Origin: Apopatosoma sp963618495
GTDB lineage: Bacteria; Bacillota; Clostridia; Oscillospirales; CAG-272
Reading direction: 5' to 3'
DNA length: 64,000 nucleotides
Assembly (NCBI GenBank): GCA_963618495.1
Contig: CAVESF010000007.1
Coordinates: 5,973-69,972, forward strand
Shown here: piece after piece, positions 39,590 to 48,549 of the stretch
How the letters are laid out: every line of letters starts with the position of its first letter
Numbering within the stretch: position 1 is the first letter of the stretch
The notes under the pieces: generated by a model
What the model was told of the DNA's origin: nothing
Databases searched by the model: none
Seen by the model: only the letters and a program-made list of their open reading frames with translations
Program-made: the position numbers and the translations under genes

Positions 39590-40705
39590 ATGAAAAAAGC
39601 CATATTTCTGATATTGCTCTGCATATGTGCTCTGCTTTGTTCATGCGGTGAGCCGACCATGAGCAGTTCATCGGACAGCACGGCAGATACAAGTATGATG
39701 TCGCATTCCGATACAGACCCGGGCATGACGACGGAAACGACAAGCGGCATGGAAACCATTACCGATTCCGCCACTGATACAACGGCAGAGTCCACATCCG
39801 ACACCTCTGCTTCGACTACACTTCGTCCCGTCTACGCAAGACTTGATTTCGGCACAAAAAGCCGCGCCTCAGATAATCATCTCACTTCGCATGAATCAAT
39901 CATCGAGCGTCTCACCTATGATAAAGAGGCGATTTCCGTTGAATTTACCGAAGATTCCATGATAATCACGGCAAACAAAGACGGCACTTTCAAGGCCGCA
40001 GGCGAAAAAGCGGCTCTTGCCGATTCGCAGTGGTTCATCCGCGACAGCGATACCTGCTACTATCCCGTAAATACCTTTGCCATAATGTTTGACGACCTGC
40101 CGGATTACGATTTTGAGGGCGAGCTTGTCTCGGGCTACGGCACATGGTCTGGTTATCCGCATTCATATGACAATATGGGCGTCGACGGAAAATGGGGCGG
40201 CGGACATCAGTATATGAAGATAAGAATCAAAAATCCGGGCGGCAACAACAAGATAGCCATGGCATTCAACAATGCTTCGGCATATGCTTCGACACAGTTC
40301 TGCGTGATGGGCATACGCGAGCACCAGCCCGAATACAGAACCTATATCTATGATATCACTTATGCCGCAACTTATCCCTCGGGCAAGGGTGTAATGCTCC
40401 CGGGCATCGCTCCCGGAAACAACTGGACATGGAAGCAGAATTTCGAGGTAACGGGATTGCGCTTTCATCTGCTCGGTTCTACCTGCTCATATGCGAATGC
40501 ATATCTGAACAATAAATTTGAGGAAAATGAGAGTGCCGCCGACTATGACGCATATAAGGAATATTTTTCACGTCTTGATTCCCGCGCACTCATAAAAAAG
40601 GATGACAGGGTAGAGATAGATTATATCATTTTCGGCGGAACGCCCGAACAGCTCAATTCCTATAAGAGTTATATTGAAGCTTCCGAGGCGTCCTCCGCAA
40701 AATAA
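39590..40705 (+). CDS. Lipoprotein with Thr/Ser linker, paralogue of the left-edge lipoprotein
   Basis: 371 aa from the ATG at 39590 (AAGGAAGGAA). The signal peptide ends ALLCSC, a lipobox. A Ser/Thr/Asp/Met linker spans about residues 25-85. The exported domain shares ARLDFGTKSRA, GYGTWSGYPHSYDNMGVDGK and GHQYMKIRIKNPGG with the protein at 1-808. Unlike that one, the whole domain is visible: it goes on through the segment MPGIAPGNNWTWKQNF-like VMLPGIAPGNNWTWKQNFEV and ends KSYIEASEASSAK. The function is unknown; the family looks like a surface beta-sandwich. Confidence 0.85.
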   Translation: MKKAIFLILLCICALLCSCGEPTMSSSSDSTADTSMMSHSDTDPGMTTETTSGMETITDSATDTTAESTSDTSASTTLRPVYARLDFGTKSRASDNHLTSHESIIERLTYDKEAISVEFTEDSMIITANKDGTFKAAGEKAALADSQWFIRDSDTCYYPVNTFAIMFDDLPDYDFEGELVSGYGTWSGYPHSYDNMGVDGKWGGGHQYMKIRIKNPGGNNKIAMAFNNASAYASTQFCVMGIREHQPEYRTYIYDITYAATYPSGKGVMLPGIAPGNNWTWKQNFEVTGLRFHLLGSTCSYANAYLNNKFEENESAADYDAYKEYFSRLDSRALIKKDDRVEIDYIIFGGTPEQLNSYKSYIEASEASSAK

Positions 40706-40710
40706 CCGAA

Positions 40711-40789
40711 TATGACAAGCCACGGGCATTTTTGGAGCGGAAATACGCCGCACGAAAGACCAAAAAATCCGCGGCTTGCCATTTTTTAT
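40711..40789 (+). terminator. Extended hairpin with T run after the lipoprotein
   Basis: CAAGCCACGG...ATTTTTGG and CCAAAAAAT...CCGCGGCTTG pair with mismatches around a 24-nt loop, followed by six Ts. Confidence 0.6.
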
Positions 40790-40873
40790 ATACATTGAGC
40801 GGCGAAAAAAGCAACTGCAAATATTTTGATTGGTACAAATGCATGGAAAACTATGCTTTGTGAAGCAAGACTA

Positions 40874-40902
40874 TTGACAAATTAAAAGAAAAATGCTATA
40901 AT
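40874..40902 (+). promoter_or_regulatory. Consensus sigma-A promoter of the solute-binding protein
   Basis: TTGACA (40874-40879), a 17-nt spacer and TATAAT (40897-40902), perfect in both boxes. Confidence 0.9.
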
Positions 40903-40960
40903 GACCATAAACATATAGGGTAAACCCTTATTATGATAAAATTTGAAAAGGAGTATTTTT

Positions 40961-42574
40961 ATGAAGAGAATTATTTCACTTCTCATTGCAATCGCAATGC
41001 TGGCAGTAGCGGTTTCTCTCGTTGCCTGCGGCAACAATTCAGAAGCAACTACAACAAAGAAGCCTGATGTTACCACATCAGCATCCAAGGGCGACAGCAC
41101 GACAGCTGCCAATGATGACAGCACAACAGCTTCTTCCGGCACAACAGGCGGCGCCAGCACAACGGCTTCTGCCACTGAAGGCACCACTTCCGGCGGCAAC
41201 ACGGGTGACGACCAGCTCACCGGCAAGACAAAGCATCCCGACTTCATGGACGTAAACTTCAACGGCAGAGAGTTTGTATTCGCCATCCAGAAGAAGGGTG
41301 ACTGGGATGAGTATCCCATCGCTCCCGAAGCGACAGGCGAAGACAACATCATCACAGAGGCTTCCATCAACAGAACAAAGACTGTTGAATCTCTCTACAA
41401 CTGCAAGATAAAAGAAGTCCAGTGCGATGATACCGCTACAGGCTACAGCCTTATTTCCACGGATATCCAGACAGGTAAGCACACTATTGACTTCGCAGAG
41501 TATCAGTACTCTCTCGGCAGAGCAAATGCAGAGCTTATCAACTTCGCAAAGCTTGATATCGATCTTTCACACGACTGGTTTGACCAGAGCTACATCGACA
41601 CATACAATGTAAACGATGACGGCGTAAACAGAATCTTCCAGCTTTCCGGCGCATGGAACCTCATCAGCTATGACGCTTCCTGGATGCTCTACTTCAATAT
41701 GACTGTTTATGAGGCGCTTCTTGCAGCAGGCAAGACAAATGTTGACCTCTATCAGACAGTCAAGGACGGCAAGTGGACAATCGACGTTATGCTTGGCATG
41801 ATGGACGCCACAAAGAACGACGTAAACGGCGACCAGAAGATGAACTATGACGACGGTGACGTATTCGGTCTTACAACATACGGCAACGGATACATGAACA
41901 ATGCTCTTTGGTTCGGTATCGGCGGCAGAGGTGCTATCAGAGATACAGAGACAAACAAGATCGTTGCTATAAGCAAGGATACAGCTGATATCGCCGCTCT
42001 TTCCGCAGCTATCGATAAGGTTTCCAAGCTCGTCAACAACGATGGCTATACAGCTATCAGTGCTATAGCCAAGGCACGTGCATCCTTCACAAACGGTCAG
42101 ACTCTCTTTGCTTCCGAGTGTCTTGCCGCTTCCAGTCTCGTTGACGATGAAAATGCAAACTTCTCATGCGTTCCTTTCCCGAAGTACAATGAGGAGCAGG
42201 AATCATACTACACAATGGTATGTAACCGCGCATACGGTCTTTCTGCATCCGCAGCTATCTCGGATCTTGACAATATTGCAGACTTCCTTGAAGTATTTGC
42301 TTTCCATTCTCAGAAGCTTGTATATCCCGAGTATGTAAACTACTACAAGACCCAGGTATTCTGCGATGACGGTGCAGGCGAAATGCTTGATATCGTATTC
42401 AAGGGACGCGTATGGGATATGGACTACCTCGGCAATTACGGTATCACATCCACTGTTGCAAGCTATATAAGCTCCGGCAAGAACATGTTCTCCAAGGCTA
42501 TAGCTTCCAAGTCCAGCGCTACAAACGCTAAGCTCGATGAATATCGTGCAAATGTCAAGAAGGTAGCCGGCTGA
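40961..42574 (+). CDS. Extracellular solute-binding lipoprotein (ABC sugar-type), orphan
   Basis: 537 aa from the ATG at 40961 (AAAAGGAG). The lipobox is SLVAC. A Thr/Ser/Gly-rich linker of about 60 residues precedes a large binding-protein domain of family 1 type (GREFVFAIQKKGDWDEYPIA, INRTKTVESLYNCKIKEVQC, DGDVFGLTTYGNGYMNNALW, ARASFTNGQTLFASECLAA). Such proteins deliver oligosaccharides to an ABC importer. No permease or ATPase gene is next to it, so its transporter must be elsewhere. Codon use and a perfect promoter suggest high expression. Confidence 0.85.
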   Translation: MKRIISLLIAIAMLAVAVSLVACGNNSEATTTKKPDVTTSASKGDSTTAANDDSTTASSGTTGGASTTASATEGTTSGGNTGDDQLTGKTKHPDFMDVNFNGREFVFAIQKKGDWDEYPIAPEATGEDNIITEASINRTKTVESLYNCKIKEVQCDDTATGYSLISTDIQTGKHTIDFAEYQYSLGRANAELINFAKLDIDLSHDWFDQSYIDTYNVNDDGVNRIFQLSGAWNLISYDASWMLYFNMTVYEALLAAGKTNVDLYQTVKDGKWTIDVMLGMMDATKNDVNGDQKMNYDDGDVFGLTTYGNGYMNNALWFGIGGRGAIRDTETNKIVAISKDTADIAALSAAIDKVSKLVNNDGYTAISAIAKARASFTNGQTLFASECLAASSLVDDENANFSCVPFPKYNEEQESYYTMVCNRAYGLSASAAISDLDNIADFLEVFAFHSQKLVYPEYVNYYKTQVFCDDGAGEMLDIVFKGRVWDMDYLGNYGITSTVASYISSGKNMFSKAIASKSSATNAKLDEYRANVKKVAG

Positions 42575-42594
42575 TAATTTTATCGTAATATCAG

Positions 42595-42626
42595 AAACCC
42601 TCGCGGGCATGTCCTGCGGGGGTTTT
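42595..42626 (+). terminator. Intrinsic terminator of the solute-binding protein gene
   Basis: AAACCC(T)CGC and GCGGGGGTTT form an imperfect stem, and four Ts close it. Confidence 0.75.
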
Positions 42627-42721
42627 GCCTTACCTGTTACAGAAAAGCATGCTGAAAAAGCCTTATGAAAGCGCGATGACTGTCTATCATGATTTTTCCG
42701 CAGGAAAAATGCTTTTTGATG

Positions 42722-42750
42722 TTGACATAATCGGCACTTTGTTGTAAAAT
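42722..42750 (+). promoter_or_regulatory. Sigma-A promoter of the MFS gene
   Basis: TTGACA (42722-42727), a 17-nt spacer and TAAAAT (42745-42750). Confidence 0.8.
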
Positions 42751-42780
42751 ACGAGTGAAATATGTTCTGTGAGGTGTGCC

Positions 42781-44112
42781 ATGGAATTTTTCCACACATT
42801 AAAAAAGGTATATTCTCCCCGCGAAGAACATTCCCGCGGCAGACTCTGCATATTGGCAAGCGGCATACTGACAAGTATTGCCGCGCAGTTTACGGGCGGC
42901 GTTTTCTACACGGGGTTTCTGCTGCTCTACGGAATCGATGTAGTCAGCATCGGCATACTGACATTCATCCCGAGCCTTGCCTGCCTGCTCAATATTTTTT
43001 CGCCATCGATACTGGAGCGCTTCCGCAAGAGAAAACGGCTTCTTGCTTTCGTACGCATCCTCACAAATACGATAAATATCCTCGGCATAACGTTTCTGCC
43101 GTCTCTCGTTCATGAAAAAAGAGCAAGGGTAATCGGCTTCATCATTATCGTCGCGCTGGCAAATTCCATATCGGCGCTTTTCGGCTCGGGTTATTCCGCA
43201 TGGCACGCGAAATTTCTGACAGAAGATGTGCGCTCGTTTTATTTCATGTTCAACGGGTGCGTAAACAGTCTCATAGTCAATATTTTCGCGCTCATCGGCT
43301 CGGTTCTGACAGACAAGCTCGCCGGTTCTCCCGCGCAGCTGACGATGATGACGACATTGCGAATCATTTCATATGTGCTCACACTGCTCGATACGGTTTT
43401 GCTCTGCATCCCGAAAGAATACGAATATGAAACCTCGGGCGAAAAGGTGAAGCTTGCCGATGTTTTCACAAAACCCGTGAAAAACAGGGCGTTTTTCTGC
43501 TCGATGATCATACTTTTCCTCTACGGCTTCACGACAAATCTGCCGAATGCCACGCTCAATGCCTATCTGATAAACGATGTGCATATCAGCTATACTTTCA
43601 TGAATGCGATAAATGCGACGTATTTCCTCTTTTTCATCGTCTTCGGCAGGATGTGGAATAAATTCATCGCGCAGAATACGTGGTTCCGTGCGCTTGCCAT
43701 AGCATGCGTGATTCAGGGAGCCACATACCTCGTTTATGCCTTTGTAAATGAGGCAAATTCCTCCTGGCTTTATCTTTCGGTGCGCCTTTCTCAGCATGTG
43801 CTCGGCGTCGTCATGAATACCATAATCGCCTCCATACCGTATATAAATCTGCCCGATGAGGACAGAACAAATTATCTTTCTTTCCAGCTTATCGTCAGCA
43901 ATCTCGCCTCATTCTCGGGAATGATGGTCGGAACACTCTTTACCTCGATAATGGGCGAGCGCGCCTTGAATTTCTTCGGATTCCCGCTTTCGGCGGCTCC
44001 GCTGCTGCTTGTCGCCTGCTGGTTTATGCATTATGTGACGGCTTTTGTGATAATGCGCCTGCTTCCGATAGTTACGCCGAAGTATCATTATTCCGCGCCC
44101 GTAAAAAAATAA
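42781..44112 (+). CDS. MFS-type transporter
   Basis: 443 aa from the ATG at 42781 (GAGGTG upstream). About 12 membrane helices with a central cytoplasmic loop containing YEYETSGEKVKLADVFTKPV. The first loop motif differs from the strict MFS signature, so the exact subfamily and substrate remain open. In Clostridia such proteins are usually annotated MFS transporter. It has its own promoter and is followed by rplS with its own promoter, so it is a single-gene unit. Confidence 0.78.
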   Translation: MEFFHTLKKVYSPREEHSRGRLCILASGILTSIAAQFTGGVFYTGFLLLYGIDVVSIGILTFIPSLACLLNIFSPSILERFRKRKRLLAFVRILTNTINILGITFLPSLVHEKRARVIGFIIIVALANSISALFGSGYSAWHAKFLTEDVRSFYFMFNGCVNSLIVNIFALIGSVLTDKLAGSPAQLTMMTTLRIISYVLTLLDTVLLCIPKEYEYETSGEKVKLADVFTKPVKNRAFFCSMIILFLYGFTTNLPNATLNAYLINDVHISYTFMNAINATYFLFFIVFGRMWNKFIAQNTWFRALAIACVIQGATYLVYAFVNEANSSWLYLSVRLSQHVLGVVMNTIIASIPYINLPDEDRTNYLSFQLIVSNLASFSGMMVGTLFTSIMGERALNFFGFPLSAAPLLLVACWFMHYVTAFVIMRLLPIVTPKYHYSAPVKK

Positions 44113-44133
44113 AAACTTTTTTTCATAAAACTA

Positions 44134-44162
44134 TTGCATATTGCGGTTTTTGATGGTATAAT
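44134..44162 (+). promoter_or_regulatory. Sigma-A promoter of rplS
   Basis: TTGCAT (44134-44139), a 17-nt spacer and TATAAT (44157-44162). Confidence 0.85.
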
Positions 44163-44168
44163 ACTGAA

Positions 44169-44226
44169 TGTTGCATTATGCAAAACAGGATGGTCCGCTG
44201 CATGCTCGCATGAACATCCGCAGATT
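44169..44226 (+). promoter_or_regulatory. Leader of rplS, possible L19 autoregulatory element
   Basis: The 5' leader folds with GGATG pairing with CATCC around a CATG-CTCG-CATG hairpin. Firmicutes rplS genes often carry a short L19 leader structure bound by the protein; the match here is by position and rough shape only. Confidence 0.45.
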
Positions 44227-44247
44227 TCAAAAGGAGGACGGCTCAAA

Positions 44248-44589
44248 ATGGACAAGATTCAGGCTTTTGTAAACGAGCAGCTCAAGACAGATATCCCTGC
44301 TTTCGAAATAGGTGATACTGTTGTTGTTCACAACAAAATCAAGGAAGGTACCAGAGAAAGAATTCAGCTTTTCGAAGGTACGGTTATCGCCAAGAAAAAC
44401 GGCGGTATTTCCGAAACCTTTACTGTAAGACGCATTGCTTACGGTGTAGGCGTTGAGAAAACCTTCCCGCTTCATTCTCCCAATGTAGAGAAAGTAGTAG
44501 TTGTACGCCGCGGTAAAGTTCGCCGCGCTAAACTCTACTATATCCGCGAGAGAGTTGGTAAGCAGGCTAAGGTTAAAGAGCTTATCTAA
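44248..44589 (+). CDS. rplS: 50S ribosomal protein L19
   Basis: 113 aa from the ATG at 44248 (AAAAGGAGG). L19 lies at the 30S-50S interface. The family blocks GDTVVVHNKIKEGTRERIQLF..EGTVIA, FTVRRIAYGVGVEKTFPLHS and RAKLYYIRERVGKQAKVKE are intact. Promoter, leader and terminator make it a stand-alone unit; rpsP, rimM and trmD, which often precede rplS in Firmicutes, are not here. Confidence 0.97.
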   Translation: MDKIQAFVNEQLKTDIPAFEIGDTVVVHNKIKEGTRERIQLFEGTVIAKKNGGISETFTVRRIAYGVGVEKTFPLHSPNVEKVVVVRRGKVRRAKLYYIRERVGKQAKVKELI

Positions 44590-44594
44590 AAAGA

Positions 44595-44622
44595 AAAATC
44601 CCACCAATCGGTGGGATTTTTT
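44595..44622 (+). terminator. Intrinsic terminator of rplS
   Basis: ATCCCACC and GGTGGGAT with loop AATC, followed by six Ts. Confidence 0.9.
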
Positions 44623-44654
44623 GTATTATAACGGAATATTTCCCGTAAATTGTT

Positions 44655-44683
44655 GACAATTGTATCGTAATGTGCTATCATTA
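44655..44683 (+). promoter_or_regulatory. Sigma-A promoter of structured RNA 3
   Basis: TTGACA (44655-44660), a 17-nt spacer and TATCAT (44678-44683). Confidence 0.8.
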
Positions 44684-44688
44684 GTATG

Positions 44689-44871
44689 CCACATTACTTT
44701 TTTTAAAATATCTGTCAATAGGGTTATTGCGCCCTTTTATAAGCGTACCCAAATAACGGTAGACATACCTATCGCAATAATTCGCTTATTAAAAGGGCAG
44801 ATTATAAGTAGTGTGGCAACGAAAGCGAGAAGTATTCTACAGTGCCGTCTCGCTCGAGGCGGCACTTTTTT
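44689..44871 (+). ncRNA. Structured RNA candidate 3 or leader of the LRR-dockerin gene
   Basis: The expected 5' end falls on a closing helix: TGCCACATTACT (44689-44700) with AGTAGTGTGGCA (44807-44818), one wobble. Inside are a CAATA-GGGT-TATTG hairpin (44716-44729), whose GGGT loop can pair with ACCC (44747-44750), and a long stem of GCCCTTTTATAAGCG (44731-44745) with CGCTTATTAAAAGGGC (44783-44798). TTATTGCG can also pair with CGCAATAA (44773-44780), giving a pseudoknot-like alternative. A strong terminator closes it (12-bp stem, 44841-44866, then Ts). AGCGAGA (44824-44830) could pair with TCTCGCT (44848-44854) and block that terminator. Not matched to a known family. Confidence 0.55.
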
Positions 44872-44946
44872 ATTTTCTCCGCTTTCTTGAGCTGTATGCA
44901 TTTTAAATTTTACAAGATTTCAAATCTTACAAGAAGGAGAAGCATC

Positions 44947-47900
44947 ATGAAAAAATTCAGAAAACTGCTGTTTTTTGCGGCAATAACGGCTCTGCTCACC
45001 TGCCTGCTTTGCGTGGCACTGAATGCAACGCAGTATAGCGGAAATTGCGGCAATAACGGCAACAATGTGACATGGAGTCTCGATACTGCGACCGGCGTGC
45101 TGAAGATTGAGGGAAAGGGGGAGATGAAAGATTATGATTGTTTATCAAACAACAAATACAACTATGCACCGTGGTATGATTATCGTGACAGCATAAAAAC
45201 CGCAAAGATAGGCGATGGCGTGACAAGCATAGGAGACTATGCGTTCTCTTACTGTAGCAAACTCACGAGCATCGAAATACCGAGCGGCGTGACAAGAATA
45301 GGACATGCTGCGTTCGGGGCCTGTAGAAGTCTCACGCGCGTCACAATACCAAGTAGCGTGACAAGCATAGGATACACTGCGTTCTCTAACTGTAGCAAAC
45401 TCACGAGCATCACATTTGGCGAGAATAGCCAACTGACAAGCATAGGAGGCTGGGCGTTCTATTGGTGTGGCAGTCTCACGAGCATCACAATACCAAGTAG
45501 CGTGACAAGCATAGGATGCGAGGCGTTCGATGACTGTAGCAAATTAAAATATAATGAATATGACAACGCCAAATATCTTGGAAATGCAGAAAACCCGTAC
45601 CATGCTTTGATTGAGGCAAAAAACACTTACATAACACATTGTACAATAGACGATAGTACAAAAGTAATAGGAGGCGGTGCGTTCTCTGACTGTAGCAAAC
45701 TCACGAGCATCAAAATACCGAGTAGCGTGACAAGCATAGGAGGCTCTGCGTTTTGGGGCTGTAGCAGTCTCACGAGCATCGAGATACCGAGTAGCGTGAC
45801 AAGCATAGGAGACTATGCGTTCAATGCCTGTATCAGTCTCACGAGCGTCACATTTGGCGAGAATAGCCAACTGACAAGCATAGGAAAGCGGGCGTTCTAT
45901 AACTGTAGCAAATTAAAATATAATGAATATGACAACGCCAAATATCTTGGAAATGCAGAAAACCCGTACCATGCTTTGATTGAGGCAAAAAACACTTCCA
46001 TAACAGATTGTATAATAAACGATAGTACAAAAGTAATAGGCCGTGCGTTCGAGGACTGTAGCAGTCTCACGAGCATCACAATACCGAATAGCGTGACAAG
46101 CATAGGAAGATATGCGTTCGATGGCTGTAGCAGTCTCACAAGCGTCACATTTGGCGAGAATAGCCAACTGACAAGCATAGGAGATGGGGCGTTCAGGTAC
46201 TGTAGCAGTCTCACGAGCATCGAGATACCGAGTAGCGTGACAAGCATAGGAGGCTCTGCGTTTTGGGGCTGTAGCAAACTCACGAGCATCGAGATACCGA
46301 GTAGCGTGACAAGCATAGGAGACAGTGCGTTTTGGGGCTGTATCAGTCTCACGAGCATCACGATACCGAGTAGCGTGACAAGCATAGGAAACTATGCGTT
46401 CGTCGTTTGTAGCAGTCTCACAAGTGTTAAAATATACTCAAAAGATGTAACAATTTACGGTTCGGCTGCTACCATCTCCAATACGGCAACAATTTACGGC
46501 TATAAAGGCTCCACAGCCGAAACATATGCGAAAAAATATAATCGCAAATTCATCCCCCTTGAATGTGATGAGCATAATTTTGGTGATACTTACAAGCATG
46601 ATGATACAAATCACTGGCTTGAATGCAGCGTTTGTGACAAAAAAGCGGATGTTACCGAGCATAGTTTTGAGCAGCAGCACAATGAAACCACCCACTGGTC
46701 TGAGTGTGCTTGCGGCTACAAGAAGGGAACAGCAACACATAAATTCACTCGGAATCATGACGAAAAAACTCACTGGCTCGAGTGTTCCTGCGGCGAAAAG
46801 AAAAACATCACAGCACACATCTTTGATAATGCATGTGATACAGCATGCGATGTTTGCGGTTATACAAGAAATGTAACCCACAGCTACGAGCAGAAGCACA
46901 ATGATACAAATCATTGGCTCGAATGCTCTGTATGCCATGTCAAGAAAGACATCTCTGCTCATATCTTTGACAACGCTTGTGATACAACATGCGATGCTTG
47001 TGGCTATACAAGAAGTATAACTCACAACTATGAGCAGAAGCATGATAATACAAATCACTGGCTCGAGTGTTCTGTATGTCATGAAAAGAAAGACATCACA
47101 GCTCACATCTTCGACAATGCGTGCGATACGACATGCAATGCTTGCGGCTATACAAGAAGCATAACCCACAACTACGAGCAAAAGCATGATGAGAATAGTC
47201 ACTGGGACGAATGCACAGTTTGTGGCGATAAGCAGAATGTCACAGCACACATCTTTGACAACTCCTGCGATACGACTTGCGATACCTGCGGTTATACACG
47301 AGTGATAACCCATAACTACGAGCAGAAGCATGATGAGAATAGTCACTGGGACGAATGCACAGTTTGTGGCGATAAGCAGAATGTCACAGCACACATTTTC
47401 GACAACGCTTGCGACACGACTTGTGACACTTGCGGTTATACAAGAAGCATAACTCACAATTATGAGCAGAAGCACGATGAGAACAGTCACTGGGACGAGT
47501 GCACGGTTTGTGGTGATAGGCAGAATGTCACAGCACACATCTTTGACAACTCATGCGATACGACTTGCGATACCTGCGGTTATACACGAGTGATAACCCA
47601 CAGCTACGAGCAGAAGCATGATGAGAATAGTCACTGGGATGAGTGCTCTGTATGTCATGAAAAGAAAGATATTACAGCTCACACATTCGAGCAGAAGCAC
47701 GACGATGCAAATCATTGGCTCGAGTGTTCATGCGGCGAAAAGAAAGACATCACAGCTCACATCTTCGATAATGCATGTGACACGACCTGCGACACCTGTG
47801 GTTATACAAGAAGCATAACCCACAGCTACGAGCAGAAGCATGATGAGAATAATCACTGGGATGAATGCACGGTTTGCGGAGATAAACAGAATGTTGCAGC

Positions 47901-48363
47901 ACATATCTTTGACAACGCATGCGATACAACATGCGATGCTTGTGGCTATACGAGAACGATAACCCACAGCTACGAACAGAAGTATGATGATGCAAATCAC
48001 TGGCTCGAATGCAGCGTTTGCCACGAGAAAAAGGACGAGGCGGCGCACACATTCAGGCAGAGATTTGACAAGACCCATCACTGGAATGAGTGTTCCTGCG
48101 GCTTTATAAAAGACAAATCCGAACACACGCTTGATGAGGAAGGCAAGTGCACGGAATGCAGATTCGGCAGAGTAATGCTCGGCGACCTGAATGGCGACGG
48201 CAAGATATCGGCTATCGACCTGACTCTCATGCGCAAGTATATTGCGGGATATAAGGTTGACATGATTGAAGCCGCAGCCGACCTGAATGGCGACGGCAGA
48301 ATAACAGCGATTGACCTCACCATGCTCCGCAAATATATTGCCGGGCTTATTACCGAGTTTTAA
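44947..48363 (+). CDS. Secreted LRR (BspA-type) and Cys/His-repeat protein with a C-terminal dockerin
   Basis: 1138 aa from the ATG at 44947 (AGAAGGAGAA). A signal peptide (LLFFAAITALLTCLLCVALNA) leads to BspA-type LRR_5 repeats at about residues 60-510 (SIGDYAFSYCSKLTSIEIPS). Next come about twenty Cys/His-rich repeats (NHWLECSVCHEKKDITAHIF, then DNACDTTCDACGYTRSITH) to about residue 1070. The last 62 residues are a type I dockerin: LGDLNGDGKISAIDLTLMRK and ADLNGDGRITAIDLTMLRKY, each with Asp/Asn ligands of a calcium loop. The dockerin would bind a cohesin on a scaffoldin, so the protein is probably cell-surface or cellulosome attached. Segment 45535-45630 recurs almost exactly at 45903-45998, showing recent internal duplication. 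Confidence 0.9.
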   Translation: MKKFRKLLFFAAITALLTCLLCVALNATQYSGNCGNNGNNVTWSLDTATGVLKIEGKGEMKDYDCLSNNKYNYAPWYDYRDSIKTAKIGDGVTSIGDYAFSYCSKLTSIEIPSGVTRIGHAAFGACRSLTRVTIPSSVTSIGYTAFSNCSKLTSITFGENSQLTSIGGWAFYWCGSLTSITIPSSVTSIGCEAFDDCSKLKYNEYDNAKYLGNAENPYHALIEAKNTYITHCTIDDSTKVIGGGAFSDCSKLTSIKIPSSVTSIGGSAFWGCSSLTSIEIPSSVTSIGDYAFNACISLTSVTFGENSQLTSIGKRAFYNCSKLKYNEYDNAKYLGNAENPYHALIEAKNTSITDCIINDSTKVIGRAFEDCSSLTSITIPNSVTSIGRYAFDGCSSLTSVTFGENSQLTSIGDGAFRYCSSLTSIEIPSSVTSIGGSAFWGCSKLTSIEIPSSVTSIGDSAFWGCISLTSITIPSSVTSIGNYAFVVCSSLTSVKIYSKDVTIYGSAATISNTATIYGYKGSTAETYAKKYNRKFIPLECDEHNFGDTYKHDDTNHWLECSVCDKKADVTEHSFEQQHNETTHWSECACGYKKGTATHKFTRNHDEKTHWLECSCGEKKNITAHIFDNACDTACDVCGYTRNVTHSYEQKHNDTNHWLECSVCHVKKDISAHIFDNACDTTCDACGYTRSITHNYEQKHDNTNHWLECSVCHEKKDITAHIFDNACDTTCNACGYTRSITHNYEQKHDENSHWDECTVCGDKQNVTAHIFDNSCDTTCDTCGYTRVITHNYEQKHDENSHWDECTVCGDKQNVTAHIFDNACDTTCDTCGYTRSITHNYEQKHDENSHWDECTVCGDRQNVTAHIFDNSCDTTCDTCGYTRVITHSYEQKHDENSHWDECSVCHEKKDITAHTFEQKHDDANHWLECSCGEKKDITAHIFDNACDTTCDTCGYTRSITHSYEQKHDENNHWDECTVCGDKQNVAAHIFDNACDTTCDACGYTRTITHSYEQKYDDANHWLECSVCHEKKDEAAHTFRQRFDKTHHWNECSCGFIKDKSEHTLDEEGKCTECRFGRVMLGDLNGDGKISAIDLTLMRKYIAGYKVDMIEAAADLNGDGRITAIDLTMLRKYIAGLITEF

Positions 48364-48399
48364 ATCCGACACCCCTATTTACCATAGTTAAGCAGACAA

Positions 48400-48475
48400 T
48401 CACACATATGCGCTTCGCATATCCCCCCGTCTCGGCGACGCCAACACACATGCTTCGCATATGTGTTAATCCCCC
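48400..48475 (-). repeat. Dispersed palindromic element, minus-strand copy
   Basis: Minus strand: ACACATATGCGAAGCATGTG followed by TTGGCGTCGCCGAGACGGGG, matching the element nested in copy B (24328-24378) at nearly every base. An extra ATATGCGAAGCGCATATGTG arm extends it to about 48400. It lies between the dockerin gene and topA. Confidence 0.7.
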
Positions 48476-48491
48476 TTTGTCTTGCTTATAT

Positions 48492-48527
48492 GCAAAAGCT
48501 TCCGTTGATTTCCACGGAAGCTTTTGC
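48492..48527. terminator. Convergent-gene terminator hairpin
   Basis: GCAAAAGCTTCCG and CGGAAGCTTTTGC form a 13-bp stem between the convergent dockerin and topA genes. It may serve both strands. Confidence 0.65.
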
Positions 48528-48549
48528 TATATTTTGTTGTTTTATCTGA

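Noticed and set aside
46438..47538. A 366-codon minus-strand frame that looks like a membrane protein
   Set aside because: It is the antisense of the Cys/His repeat region; the regular repeats create a false hydrophobic protein.
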